From Apium graveolens (lineage: Eukaryota; Streptophyta; Magnoliopsida; Apiales; Apiaceae): a stretch of DNA of 64,000 nucleotides. Within the stretch, counting starts at the first letter, position 1. Every line of letters begins with the position of its first letter. Positions 47,270 through 57,291 of the stretch are shown piece by piece. The notes under the pieces were generated by a model. That model saw nothing but the letters and a program-made list of their open reading frames with translations. It made no database searches and had not been told where the DNA came from. A program made the position numbers and the translations under genes. Location: the NCBI RefSeq assembly GCF_009905375.1, contig NC_133647.1:52014506-52078505 (forward strand). The letters run 5' to 3'.

Positions 47270-48086
47270 TAGTGAGACTACTTTAAAAGAATATAGGGAT
47301 TAAGTGTTACTTGTCATATTTTCCAGGTGCACAGAGTACACAAGAAACAGCTGCTGAACAACAGTGTGTTGACCCTTTGATAAACTTCGATATACCAAGT
47401 GCTGATAATCTCCCTGCAGTTCTAAGTACTGATGTTTTCCTGCAGTCCATTCAATTTAGTATTCCACCAAATGTAGCAATCCCTGTTTTTGCTGAAAAAT
47501 AGTCCATTCACTCTACTATTCCACCACCTGAAGTAATCCCTATTGTTGTTGAAAATGTAGTAGCACAATAGTCCATTCATAAAGTTTCATCCATTACAGG
47601 GTCACAACAGCACTCTACAGGAACTGAGATTCTGGAAGTAAATTTAGAAGCTTCAGTTCATTTATGTACAATTTTTGAAGATGTGGAGTTAACTGCTGAT
47701 GGTATGGAAGCTTTTGAAGTTGTTGGTTCACATACTGCACCAATTTCTGATTCTATTTTACATGCTGAAGTTGGTGATGAAGTTCAGCAGTTAGTTCAAG
47801 ATCCAGTTGCAAGGGGAGAATCTAATGATGGTGAAGAAGCTGATATTAAAAATGCTCTTATAGATCCTGAGGCTGATCTTTTCTTCCTTGAAGATATGCC
47901 TACTCATGTGAGGAAACATAAGCTGAAGGAGTTTGATGCCAAGAAGAAGCAAGATAATTTTGATGCAATCTAGAATGCTAAATGGAAAGATGATACATAT
48001 CCTATTTCCAGAACACGTGTTGTTGAATATCTAGAAATAGCTGAAAAGAGAATTCAAAATCCTTATAACTCATCTGAAAGCATCTA
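47270..48086 (+). pseudogene. Env-like ORF of copia-2, C-terminal part
   Basis: A single reading frame from about 47311 is interrupted by three TAG codons (near 47500, 47569 and 47971), each plausibly CAG originally. The protein is acidic and Ser/Thr-rich: QSTQETAAEQQCVDPLINFD, VELTADGMEAFEVVGSH, DEVQQLVQDPVARGESNDGE, LEDMPTHVRKHKLKEFDAKK, then WKDDTYPISRTRVVEYLEIA. It stops at the copia-4 debris (48087). Its position downstream of RNase H in the same element supports assignment to the extra ORF family. Confidence 0.65.
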
Positions 48087-48108
48087 TGTTAGGTCACACA
48101 ACACTGTA
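48087..48108 (-). repeat. LTR-tip remnant of a copia-1-like element
   Basis: TGTTAGGTCACACAACACTG is nearly the same as the copia-1 LTR terminus at 7277 (one inserted base), after which the sequence departs. It marks the left boundary of copia-4, which has otherwise lost its 3' LTR and most of pol. Confidence 0.75.
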
Positions 48109-49827
48109 ATATTGCTTACAACTTCACAGTGTTCTTCAAAGAAATCCACATGATATCCTCTGTCACAGATTTGACTTACACTCATCAGATTGTATTTAAG
48201 TCATGAGACAAGAGCTACTGTTTTAATGATGACATTCCCAAGATTAATAGTGCCATATCCCATAGTTTTTCCCATGTTGCCATCTCCATAAGAAACTCCT
48301 GGGTCTGCTTTCTCCATAAAGTCTGAGAGCAGGGCTTTATTTCCAGTCATATGTCCTGAACATCCACTATCCAGTACTAGGATGTTTTTCCTGTTGCCCT
48401 GCAATCACAAAGACCACTAATGGTTAGTTTTAAGGACCCAGACTTGCTTGGATCCTTTGGCCTTTTTAAGTTTGTTAGCATTTGCAGCGGATTTAATATC
48501 AGAGTTTATGTTAACATGCTGTTTATCAGAACTTATATCAGACTTTACACTAGAAGAAAATTAAAGCAACATTCTTCAAAGAAGGTTTTATTTGATAATA
48601 ATCATAGTATAAACTATGATATTCCTTATAAGTATAAATGGAATGCCATAAACTTCCACAATGAAAACAAGGATTTTGTGGCTTAAACCTAACAGAGTGA
48701 CTCTTAACTCCTGACTTAGGAGGTAAGGAGTTTATATTCTTATTCTTCCTGCGAAAAGAAGAAAGATGGTTAGAGTTTCCACAGTTATAACATTTCTTTC
48801 TATGAGCATTAGGAACAGGCATATAATTATTGTTTTTATTCTCACCTTCCTTTCCATTCCTATTTTTCCTAGCTACTTTAACCTTGTTGACATTCCTTAT
48901 TTCTTTCAGCTTATGCTTAAGCTGTTCTTTGTCATTAAGCCTATGTTGACTTCAGCTGGTTTATCTTGTTCTAATTTGTCAGAAGTTGACTTCTCCTTAA
49001 CTTCTATCACAGACTCTTTCAACTTTTCAGAATCAGACTTTTCAGTTTTAGCTACAAAATTAACATGATTTACCTTTGGCTTAACAGTTTGTTTAACAAT
49101 AATGGGCTCAATTTGTTCAGTTCCTTTTTCACTTTTATTATATCCATAACCTAAGTCCTCTTTCCAGTTTCCACTACTTAATAAATTCTGAGTTGTCCTG
49201 CCAGAGTTAGTCCAAGTCCTGATAATCTCTTTTTCTTTTTCTAACTCAGTTTTGAGAGATTTATTCAATTTTAGCAATTTATCTCTAACATAAAAAGCAT
49301 CATCTCTCTCATTCTGAGTTTGATAGAACATAACTAACTCTTTCTAAATAATCATTCATTTTCTTATAAGCAAGATTTTCAGAAGTTAATCTTTCACATG
49401 TTAAAGTTTGATCTCTGTAGCTAATAAACATGGTTGTAAGATATAATCTCAACTCAGTAATATCATCAGTATGAAAAGCATAAGTTGTTTGAGGTACCTT
49501 CAATTCAGCAGTTTCAGGGCTGCCATCAGCATTTGCCATTAAAGCATGATTCACCTCATCTTCAGAATTTGAAGAGTCTGTCTAGCTTTTCTTCTTTATG
49601 ATAAGTGTCTTGCATTTGTCACTCTTTCCTTTCTTGTAGTCAGGAGATATGTGGCCTCTTTTACCACAATTGTAGCATTTGACTTTTGAGTTGTCTCCTC
49701 TGTCAGACTTTGCACTTTTGCCTTCATACTTTCTGAACCCTTTCTTATCAGTACTTCCACCTTTCTTAAAAAACTTCTTTCCCCTTCTGAATTTCCTGTA
49801 GGCTATCTTTGTGATACCCTTCACCAT
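48109..49827 (-). pseudogene. copia-4 fragment: protease, zinc knuckles and gag C-terminus
   Basis: A minus-strand fragment homologous to about 4590-6300 of copia-1, in the same order. The protease has VLDSGCSGHMTGNKALLSDF (48404-48201); CCHC motifs are CYNCGNSNHLSSF and CFHCGSLWHSIYTY, each with a lost ligand (48822-48550); the linker is 49331-48906; then the TCERLTSEN segment (49554-49309) and the gag end with CYNCGKRGHISPDY (49827-49582). The last Cys of that knuckle is Tyr. It is cut at both ends, by the LTR-tip remnant on the left and a gypsy-C tip on the right. Confidence 0.88.
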
Positions 49828-49865
49828 TAGGGTTTCAAAAATTCCAAAAATTGGGGTTATTACAG
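49828..49865 (-). repeat. 38-bp tip of a gypsy-C LTR at a rearrangement junction
   Basis: The stretch ending AAAATTGGGGTTATTACA equals the last 38 bases (plus reading) of gypsy-C LTRs (for example 37623-37660). On its left it is fused to the ATG of MVKGITKIAYRKF in copia-4 gag, and on its right to the stop codon region of the antisense gene. It is what remains of an LTR after a large deletion. Confidence 0.85.
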
Positions 49866-52110
49866 TTAGGCCTTAGAAGGCTCGGATTCTTCGGAGCTTC
49901 TATCTGTAGTCTCCTCGGACGTCTCCTGAGTTGGCCCCTCGCAAGTCTCTTCAGAAGTCTCCGCTGAGGTCTCCTCAGAACTACCCTCAGATGGCTTAGA
50001 TGCCTTAGGGGACGCTGGTTTCTGAGGCTCCTCCACCCTTTCCTTCTTAATAAGGGGCTCAGCCTCTTCCTCGGAAGAAGATTCCTCCTCTTCAGAGCTG
50101 GATTCTGGCTCCCTCCTTTTTGACGTTGACCCTGGCTTCCTGATGACGCTCTGATCGGGGACGCTGAAGTGCCTTCCTTAATAACATCAGCAAGCTTATC
50201 TGCAATGCCTCCAAGTGCTGGGAGTTGCACAGGGCAAGGGAAGGAAGATTGTTCAAGAACCTCAGGAAACTCATCCTGGATAGCCTCCACAGCAGCATCC
50301 TAGCCTTCCTTATAACTGACTGGATGGACGAGGGCATCATGCTCTACCATTAAGTCCTTGAATTTTTGAGTATCCATCCAGCCGTCAAAGGCCTTGTCTT
50401 TTTGGGCCTTGAGAATAACAATCTCAGCCCGGGCCCTTTCAAGATCGGAAGTTGAGGAGGCAAGTTGGACGTTAAGAGTCTCTATTTGCTGGTTAGCCTC
50501 CTCAAGCTTCTTGTTTGTGTCCTCTAGATCAACATTCCAAGCCTTGGCTTGGTGAATTGCCCCTTGAAAGTGGACGTTCGCCTGCAAGAGACAAAGGAAA
50601 AATGAGAAATGAGAAAAATTATGACAGAAAACTATGGATACCAAAAGAAAACGACATACCATCACCAAGGCCTGAGCTCCGAAAAGCTCGTTAGCTTCCA
50701 AGTCCTGTTGAAGGACAAGGTCATGATAGTCTACGGGGGTAATAGACTGAATCGACCACTCCTTGGCTAGTTTTGTATTTCCAATGATCGAGTCCTTCTC
50801 CCGGATTCCCCAGGCAGGTTGGATGAAGGCCCCCGGTTTTTGTTTTGTATGCAAGGGTTGGCTAGGGCCTTCCTCGTCTCCTTCCCTTGCCCGAAGAAGG
50901 AACTCTGGGAAGCGATCTCCAAGGCGCGGGTCCTTGAAGACCTTCCCGGCTCTCTTCATCCTGGTCGTTTTCAGGTCTTGAGGATTAGTAGCCTCTTCGA
51001 TCTTCTCAGCAACTGCAACAAATAAGTAAAGTGAATTGAGAAAATAGTAAAGTAAAAAAGTGGGAAAAATGAAGGCAACTGGAAAAAGGAAGAAAACATA
51101 CATTTTTTAGGAACGGGAGAAAGGCCACGTTCCACAAGAATAGTCTCCCTAATTAGATCCCAAGAGTGGGATGCCCCATTATCCTTAGTAAGGAGGTTGA
51201 AGGCCCTGGTCTCCTCCTCAGATAAAATTATGTCATTCGGGCTCCCATCCACAGCTTGCCCAAATGACGAGCGAAAGAGGGTGCCCCAATCGCCGCCCTC
51301 CCAAAGGACGTACTGAAACTCCTTCTTCCACCCTAAGTTATTGTCGGGGATGGACTTCCCATTCACGATGTGGGGAACAGTGGGGCGTTGGTTCAAAGAA
51401 ACCCACCCTGGATTCTTGTTGGGGATGTTCTTCAACTGAAAGATTTTTCTGAACACAACAACCGAGGTAGGGATGTTGTGCTTGGCACATTGCGACAGAT
51501 AACAAAGAATTAGCCTCCAGGAGTTTGGAGGGAGTTGGCAAGGGCTGATGCCCACATCAGCTAACAGAATAGGGATAAAAGGATGAAAGGGGAGTCTGAT
51601 ACTTGCCCTTAGAGTGTCCCTGTAGACGCATAGAGCGTTTTTCTTTCATTGACAGGACCTGTCGGCCGGACCCGCAAGAACCAGCTTGAAGGGTTCCTTG
51701 ATCTTAAAATAAGGACTCAACTTATCCAACTCCTTCGAATCCTGGAAGATACTGATGTGATCATGCGCGTCCAGATTCGCGTCAGACGGGTACTCGTCCC
51801 CTTGAGTGTTGATCATATCAATCAAGGAAGTGTACCTTGATCGAATGGGGAACTCATTAGACTTTTTGGCCACGTTCATCTTGGCCAAACGGGTCACTCT
51901 CTTATCAGCCATCTGAAAAAGGGCGTTAAAGAAGACAATTTTAAACATAAACTATGCAAAAGAAAAGAAGAGGGAAAGGTATTTACCTGAATTAATGCTG
52001 CAAAAAGGGACTGGCTTGCTAAAAGAAGGCTTTGGGGCTCAAAAACTTCAATCTAAAGTTATTTCTATGAGATCTTTAAGAGGAGAAAAGAGAAAGATAA
52101 TTCAGAAATG
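49866..52110 (-). pseudogene. Antisense extra gene of the Tat-like element, four exons, slightly damaged
   Basis: Exons by splice signals: 5' leader to 51987; 51912-51102; 51012-50660; 50581-49866. Introns of 74, 89 and 78 bases have GT...AG ends (GTAAAT/TTTCAG, GTATGT/TTGCAG, GTATGT/TTGCAG), and joins keep frame. The ATG (51912, MADKRVTRLAKMNVAKKSNE) follows the first acceptor. The conserved core SIRLPFHPFIPILLADVGIS, SWRLILCYLSQCAKHNIPTS and EGGDWGTLFR recalls the putative gypsy-type transposon domain (Transposase_28, PF04195) of plant element ORFs. A coiled coil (LEDTNKKLEEANQQIETLNV onward) and an acidic tail rich in SEE follow. Damage: TGA near 51650, TAG at 50300-50302 and one frameshift near 50140. 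Function unknown. Confidence 0.72.
51913..51986 (-). other. Intron 1 of antisense extra gene (5' leader intron)
   Basis: The minus strand runs from CAG/GTAAATACC to a pyrimidine-rich CCCTTTTTCAG directly before ATGGCTGAT. It is 74 bases, within the short-intron range of plants. The intron sits exactly before the start codon. Confidence 0.65.
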
Positions 52111-52141
52111 AGAAAGTGAGAAATGAGTGACCCTAGTCACT

Positions 52142-52151
52142 CCTTTATATA
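52142..52151 (-). promoter_or_regulatory. TATA box of antisense extra gene
   Basis: The minus strand reads TATATAAAGG, about 165 bases before the first predicted donor site and 230 before the ATG. A separate promoter is expected, because the gene runs opposite to the LTR. Confidence 0.6.
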
Positions 52152-52479
52152 GGCAGAAAAGGGAAGATGAAAGGGCAAAAAGCCCATTAAGCTGAAGGCC
52201 CAAAGGAAAAGCCCAAAATCTGGAATGTTCCAGAATATCTTTGGAGTTATTAAGTTCTGGAACCTTCCAGAGTATCTTCAATAATTCTTAAGGCTTATCT
52301 CAAATCCAAAGAGGACTTAGACAAATAAAGGCCCAAAATGAGGCCCAAATCCAAAAAGGATTTGGAAAAGTGAAGGCCCAAATGAGGCCCAAGTCCAAAT
52401 AGGATTTGGAAAAATAAGCCCAATAAAAGGCTCAATCCAAGTTGGATTAGGAAAAGCCTAATAAAGACCATATATCAAG
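52152..52479. other. Promoter-side region of antisense extra gene
   Basis: No coding region. GGCCCAA/GCCCAAA elements recur about every 15-50 bases (for example 52177, 52197, 52341, 52352, 52376, 52389). GGCCCA (TCP-type site II-like) boxes are common plant promoter elements, so this stretch may be the upstream promoter. Confidence 0.45.
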
Positions 52480-52990
52480 ATTGAGGTCGAATTTGAGGTC
52501 GTGAATCCTGTTCGAATTCTTTTGAACAAACGCCCAAAAAATTCGCGTTAAGAAGACCAGGATGGAGATCGAAGTTGAAGTCGTGGATCCAGTTCTAATT
52601 CTTTTGAACAAAAGCCAGAAAAGCACCTATCAAAAGGACCAGGATTCAGGTCGAAATCTTGGTCGTGGATCAAGCTCGAAATTTTTCGAGGAGCCAAAAA
52701 GGGACCAAAACTTTGACCAAGATCCAGGTCGTGGGCTCTACTAGGATCCAGGTCAAAACCCTGGTCGTAATTCCTAGTCAAAACATCACGAACATGAATC
52801 AAACAAGGACCGAAATTACGACCAAAATCTTGGTCGACGGTTTGACTAGGATCCTGGTCGAAATCCAAGTCGTGGAACCTAGTCGAAATTCTATGACCAG
52901 GATTAAAAATCTGGCCCAAAAATCGACTAGGATCCAGGTCGAATTTTCGACTAGAATCCTGGTCGAAAAAGGGTTGAAGACTGAAAAACT
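52480..52990. repeat. Degenerate short repeat with GGATCCAGGTCGAA core
   Basis: Some 15-20 imperfect copies of units such as GACTAGGATCCTGGTCGAAAT and GGTCGTGGATCCAGGTCGAA occur in both orientations; many are palindromic around GGATCC. Open frames inside (52548-52919 minus, 52659-52997 plus) encode only the repeat and are not called as genes. Confidence 0.75.
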
Positions 52991-53208
52991 TTTCTGAAAA
53001 ATTGCAGAAAATTCGGAAAGTTCCAGAAATTAAGAAAAAGTCCCGAAAATTAAGGGAAGATTCCTAAAAAATACCAGAAAATTCCTAAAAAGAGGGAAAA
53101 AGGTAAGAAAATAATAGGGAAGTTTTTAAAACAAACCCTGAAGCCGTGTATGAGGCAAATCGTTGTAAATGTGTAACTTAACTTTTGCGAAATCTTTTAC
53201 GGTTTCCT
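52991..53208. other. Purine-rich non-coding stretch before the polypurine tract
   Basis: Short AGAAAATTCC-type repeats (TTCCTAAAA, CCAGAAAATTC, near 52995-53110). No gene seen. Confidence 0.5.
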
Positions 53209-53225
53209 AAAAGTTGGGGGGCAAA
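53209..53225 (+). other. Polypurine tract of the Tat-like element
   Basis: AAAAGTTGGGGGGCAAA stands directly before the LTR start TGATAGGG, which sets the element on the plus strand and the extra gene as antisense. Confidence 0.75.
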
Positions 53226-53810
53226 TGATAGGGAATAGATAAATCCTGATTACGTAATTAAATATTGCATTAATTACACATGATTTTGGGCTACAAGGCC
53301 CAATAAAAAGATGTATGACATTCAGACCAAAAAGGTTAACACATTGATCAGGCCTGATGGACCAGATCAGGCCTGATGGAACAAAGAAGGCCCAAAACCC
53401 TGAATATTAATTAATTTCATAATTAATTAATAAGGGAAAAATCAGCTATTAAGAAGAGTCCCAATAAGGACATAAATCCTTGTAGATTAGCCTCCACTGG
53501 ACCTAGAAGAATAAGGAATCAGTTTCCTACCACTTAGCACTCCAAAGTCCATTCTAATTCTAAGACTTGACTACCAAGTCTCCTACACCAAGTCCAATTC
53601 AAGGACTCCCAACATCTATATAAGGGGCCTCACCCCACAAATCAGAACTACATTTTTTGACTTGATCCTTGGCAATCAGCAAGGTACGTAGGCATCTTGT
53701 TAAGGCAGATCGAGTCACGAAACACAAGAGCGGTCAAATCGAGCCTCGAAGCTCACGTTCCCTAGTAATAAATACAGCAATTATTATACTTTAGTTTTTG
53801 ATCCAGAACA
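53226..53810 (+). repeat. 3' LTR of the Tat-like element (585 bp)
   Basis: It starts TGATAGGGAA after the PPT and ends ATCCAGAACA, where copia-3 RNase H begins. It contains a 20-base direct repeat around GATCAGGCCTGATGGA (53347-53382), a TATA box CTATATAAGG (53620-53629) and AATAAA-like signals near 53767. The TG...CA ends fit; the target duplication cannot be tested since the other end is gone. Confidence 0.72.
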
Positions 53811-53932
53811 AATGGTACTGTGGAACTACATTTTGTTCCAAGTGAAAAGCAGCTTGCAAATATATTTACCAAACCACTGGATGAATCCACCTTTTCAAGG
53901 TTGGTAAGTGAATTAGGTATGCTTAATTAATA
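53811..53932 (+). pseudogene. pol: C-terminal end of RNase H/pol of copia-3
   Basis: NGTVELHFVPSEKQLANIFT, then KPLDESTFSRLVSELGMLN and stop. This is the conserved end of copia pol (compare copia-1 EGTVELYFVPTDQQLADIFT). It is a SIRE-like subfamily distinct from copia-1 and copia-2. The upstream part was displaced by the Tat-like insertion. Confidence 0.85.
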
Positions 53933-53935
53933 AAC

Positions 53936-55602
53936 CATCACAAAGAGGTGCCAATCTTCAACTTTCCAGTTATGGAGGCACCTCAGGTAAGTGAGGTAAG
54001 TTCAACTGTCTCTACTCTTCCAGCTTCACCAACTTCTTTGCATTCTAGTGTAGTTATGGCACCTGTGTCATTGACCCAACAGTTGCCTACCCAAGCTGCC
54101 AAACCCAAAATTTCAAAAACAAAGATAAAGAAAGCCCCCTCTGGTGTCTTTCAAAAGATGCCAGTTGTAAAATCCACCAAACCAAAAGAGGGGAGTGTGA
54201 AGGTGGGTAAGAAAGGTGAGGGACATGGTTAACATCAAAGAAACCCTAAGAATAAGGTTAGAGATGTGAGTGTTTCCCAGCCTAGCCACACTGCAGTTTC
54301 CCAACAAACTGCAGTGCTTAATAAGGATACAAGCTCATTACTAGTTGCATCCTCCCAAAAGGATGTGACTATTGAACAAAGCACTCAGCCAAGAGCACAT
54401 GCCAAAAGGGTAAGGGACACAAGCTCACCCCAAACTTAAACTAGAAAGAAGAAATCAAAGACCCTTGGGGATGCACAGGGTTCACACACTGTGCAAACTG
54501 GTGCTAAAGACACAGTCATTGCATCTTCTCAAAGTCAGGTTGATGTGGCTCCAATAAATGTGGAGTCACGGCCAAAATCTCTAACAATTGAAGCCCCTAA
54601 AACACCAAACTCTCCCACACACTCTTTGGATGTTGACATGATAAACACATCACTTCCAAATTTTCCATCTTTAACTCTCTTGGAGAAGCCAAAAATCCAA
54701 GCAAGTGAGCATCATCTTCTAGATGATTTGTTGGCTCACTTGCCATTTCTTTCTGAAACTGTTGAGACATCTGTGCCAAAATTCTCATCAATCTTCACAG
54801 AGTCCACAATAGTTTCCACTCCAAACTCATTCATTTCTACTCACTTGATGGATATTGTTCATCCATTGAGTAGTGATTGTATCCTGACGGATAAGCTTAA
54901 CAGCAGTTATCCGTCGAATAGTCAAACTTCTAACCCGACGGATATCCCTTATCTGTCGAGTGTCTCTGCACAGCTTTAAATTTCATCAATTATTACAAGT
55001 ACAGAAGACTTAGTGGTAGTGCAATCACTCCTAGGATTGAGGGAATGGAGTGAAATGAGTGAGAGTCTGGGTTGCTCCCAAGAAAAAGGAGAGGAAAAGA
55101 GTGAACAAATGCAATCCATTTCTTTAGGATTGGCAAAAGTGAGTGTGAGGAGTCCCACCTTAGATGGTGAAGGTGAGGGTGTGAGGGTGGGGAGCCAAGG
55201 TGATACCTCGATGCAACAAAAGAGAGATCAAGAGAGAAATGCAGGTACAGGAGTGATAAGGATGGAAACCATTGAAAGTGAGTCAATGTGTGTCAATGAT
55301 GCTGAAAGGGAAAGGTTATTTCAGCAAGAATATCAAGTTGTTATAGATTCCATTTCCCTGGATGCTGAGACATTTACTCACCCTGTGACACCTTACCAAA
55401 CTCTAGCTGTACAGGGCAATGAGGAGGCTGAAAGATTGCTGAACTTGGTGCATACTACACAATCATTACAAAGAGCAAAGGATGCAATCACTGCTATGCC
55501 TTCCAACATTGGCAGTGATTTTGAACTGGATGAAGCTTCTTTTGGGGATGCTGATGGGGATGATGAGGAAGACAACATGGACATAGGGGGAGATGCAGCT
55601 GT
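53936..55602 (+). pseudogene. Env-like ORF of copia-3, main part
   Basis: One frame from 53948 to the B2 insertion with three stops (about 54230, 54437 and 54977). It begins in a Pro/Ser/Thr/Lys-rich region (QLPTQAAKPKISKTKIKKAP), goes through Ser/Thr-rich sequence (LTIEAPKTPNSPTHSLDVDM), and ends with ESMCVNDAERERLFQQEYQV, PVTPYQTLAVQGNEEAERLL and an acidic block FGDADGDDEEDNMD. No transmembrane segment is evident. A pair of hairpin-forming motifs (54886-54958) lies within the coding frame. Confidence 0.72.
54886..54958 (+). repeat. Paired CGACGGATA hairpins within env-like ORF of copia-3
   Basis: GACGGATAA (54886-54894) pairs perfectly with TTATCCGTC (54907-54915) across 12 bases. A second unit CGACGGATA (54936-54944) pairs with TATCTGTCG (54950-54958) with one mismatch. 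A decayed third unit (TGATGGAT / ATCCATTGA) lies at about 54847-54869. Confidence 0.75.
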
Positions 55603-57280
55603 TGTTGGATTTTTAACGCAACGGGGTCATGGCAAAACACTTTTACACATACAAAATCCAAATAAAAAGCATATAAATCGTGAATAAAAATTCGAGGGAT
55701 CGAATCTAACCTTTAAAAATAATTCGAAGACAATGATCAGAGATCCTTAGCAGTTGCTCCTCAAGTGTGAAGCACTCCACCGGTATCCACCAAGAAAACG
55801 ATGTTACAGAGGAGGAAGGAGGTGGAGAGAATTGGGTTTTCCAAACTTTTTGGGTTTTGTGTGGGTTCGATGTGGGTTGGAATAAAATAGGGTCTATAAT
55901 AGTGTATTTATAGGCAAAATTTTCAGCTGAAATTTTCCCGTAAATATTATTATTATTATCCCATTTATTATTCTCATTAATAATTAAAACACCTTTTAAT
56001 CATTAATCCTTTTTCTAAACACTTTAGAAATAATTCTCTCTCTTGATTTAACTTCCAAAAATTAAATCCTTTAATTAATAATATTAAGAACTTTTCTTAA
56101 TTAATTTATAATCAATTAAATCTCATTTAATCAATTATTAAATTTGCCAATTAATTATTTATTTCATAAATAAATAATTATTAGCCATTATTAATTAATT
56201 TCTCCACCATTAAATCATTCTCTTTTTATGGTGTGACCCTGTAGGTTCAATATTAAGCCGGTAGTAGAAATAAATAATAATAAAACTATTTTATCATTAT
56301 TTATATAAATTCTCTAATTTATTAAATATGATTAATTAATTAATCATATTTATTCTACATCGTGAGTGATGCTTCTCAACATATCGCGACTATCCGGATA
56401 ATATGAATTCACTGCTTAGAATACCAAGAACCTGTCAGTGAATAGTTACCGTACAATAAACTCCTTCTACCCTACAATGTCCCGATTAAATACAAGGCAT
56501 GGATCTCGTGTCAAGCCTATCTAATTCAATCACTTTGCTTACCATTTACTATGCGTAGTTCTATGCAAATTAGAAACTCCTTTCTAATTTCATTTACTCT
56601 GGCCAGAGATTCCTGAACTAGCATAAGTGGATCAGCCTTGAACATTCGCTTCCTTCACTGGAAGGGGTAGATCCTTTATTGATCATACACTATCTTCGTG
56701 TACAAATTCCTATACCCAGAAGAGCCCTAATAATTGTCCCTGGAGACTAAGAACTAAACCAAAGCATAGTTCAGTGTACACAAGATGACTATGATGACCT
56801 CAAGTCTAAAGATACTTGTACAACTATCACTATGTGAACAACTGCTGACACGTGAGTGAACTCCATTAGTTGTTCAGCTGGGCGAGTCATGTTCAGTGAA
56901 CTTATTCTATAATAAGCACCTACATACTAGCTATAGTGTCACCACACAAATGTCTATGAGAACAGACATCCTTCATAATGAAGCAAGCATAGTATGTACA
57001 GATCTTTGCGGATTATTAATTACCAGTTAGTAATCCTATGACCAGGAACTATTTAAGTTTAGAGTTATCATCTTTTTAGGTCTCACTATTATGATCTCAT
57101 CATAATCCATAAAAAGCTTTACTCTAAACTATGGTATATCTTATTTAAACACTTAAATAGATAAAGCCTGTAATAAAAACAAAACAAGTCTTTTATTAAT
57201 ATCAATGAAATCAAAACAGATTACATAAAAGTTATTCCTAAATCCTCATACATGATTGGACTTAGGACATATTCCTTTCA
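55603..57280 (-). repeat. 3' LTR of copia-B2 (1678 bp)
   Basis: TGTTGGATTT to TTCCTTTCA, with the PPT (GTGGGAGAT on the minus strand) next to 57280. The TATA box (minus CTATAAATA) is at 55905-55913, with the CAGCTG palindrome just above it. It is full length, in contrast to the other LTR. Confidence 0.93.
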
Positions 57281-57291
57281 ATCTCCCACTT

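Larger units (their letters stand above)
25240..48086 (+). mobile_element. copia-2: SIRE-like Ty1/copia host element, interrupted by nested insertions
   Basis: The visible parts are RT from the RNKTD block (25240), RNase H, a motif-rich spacer with TATA box, and an env-like ORF in four pieces: 27339-27925, 31967-33580, 47270-48086, plus what is lost after. gypsy-A cuts it on the left, a solo gypsy-C LTR and a whole gypsy-C cut the env-like part, and copia-4 debris ends it. Pol is closely related to copia-1 on the opposite strand. Its gag half should lie left of gypsy-A, beyond the window. Confidence 0.85.
49866..53810 (+). mobile_element. 3' part of a Tat-like Ty3/gypsy element with antisense extra gene
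   Basis: The parts are an antisense spliced ORF (49866-52110), a degenerate repeat region (52480-52990), a polypurine tract (53209-53221) and an LTR (53226-53810). Extra ORFs, including antisense ones, between pol and the 3' LTR are known in the Tat lineage of plant Ty3/gypsy elements, and some carry a domain otherwise associated with DNA transposons. Assignment to Tat rests on that organisation, because no pol domain is present here. The left part was lost at the 49865 junction. It was inserted in the RNase H end of copia-3. Confidence 0.65.

Noticed and set aside
52548..52919. 123-codon minus-strand frame rich in DFD/DLD
   Set aside because: It merely translates the degenerate GGATCCAGGTCGAA repeat.
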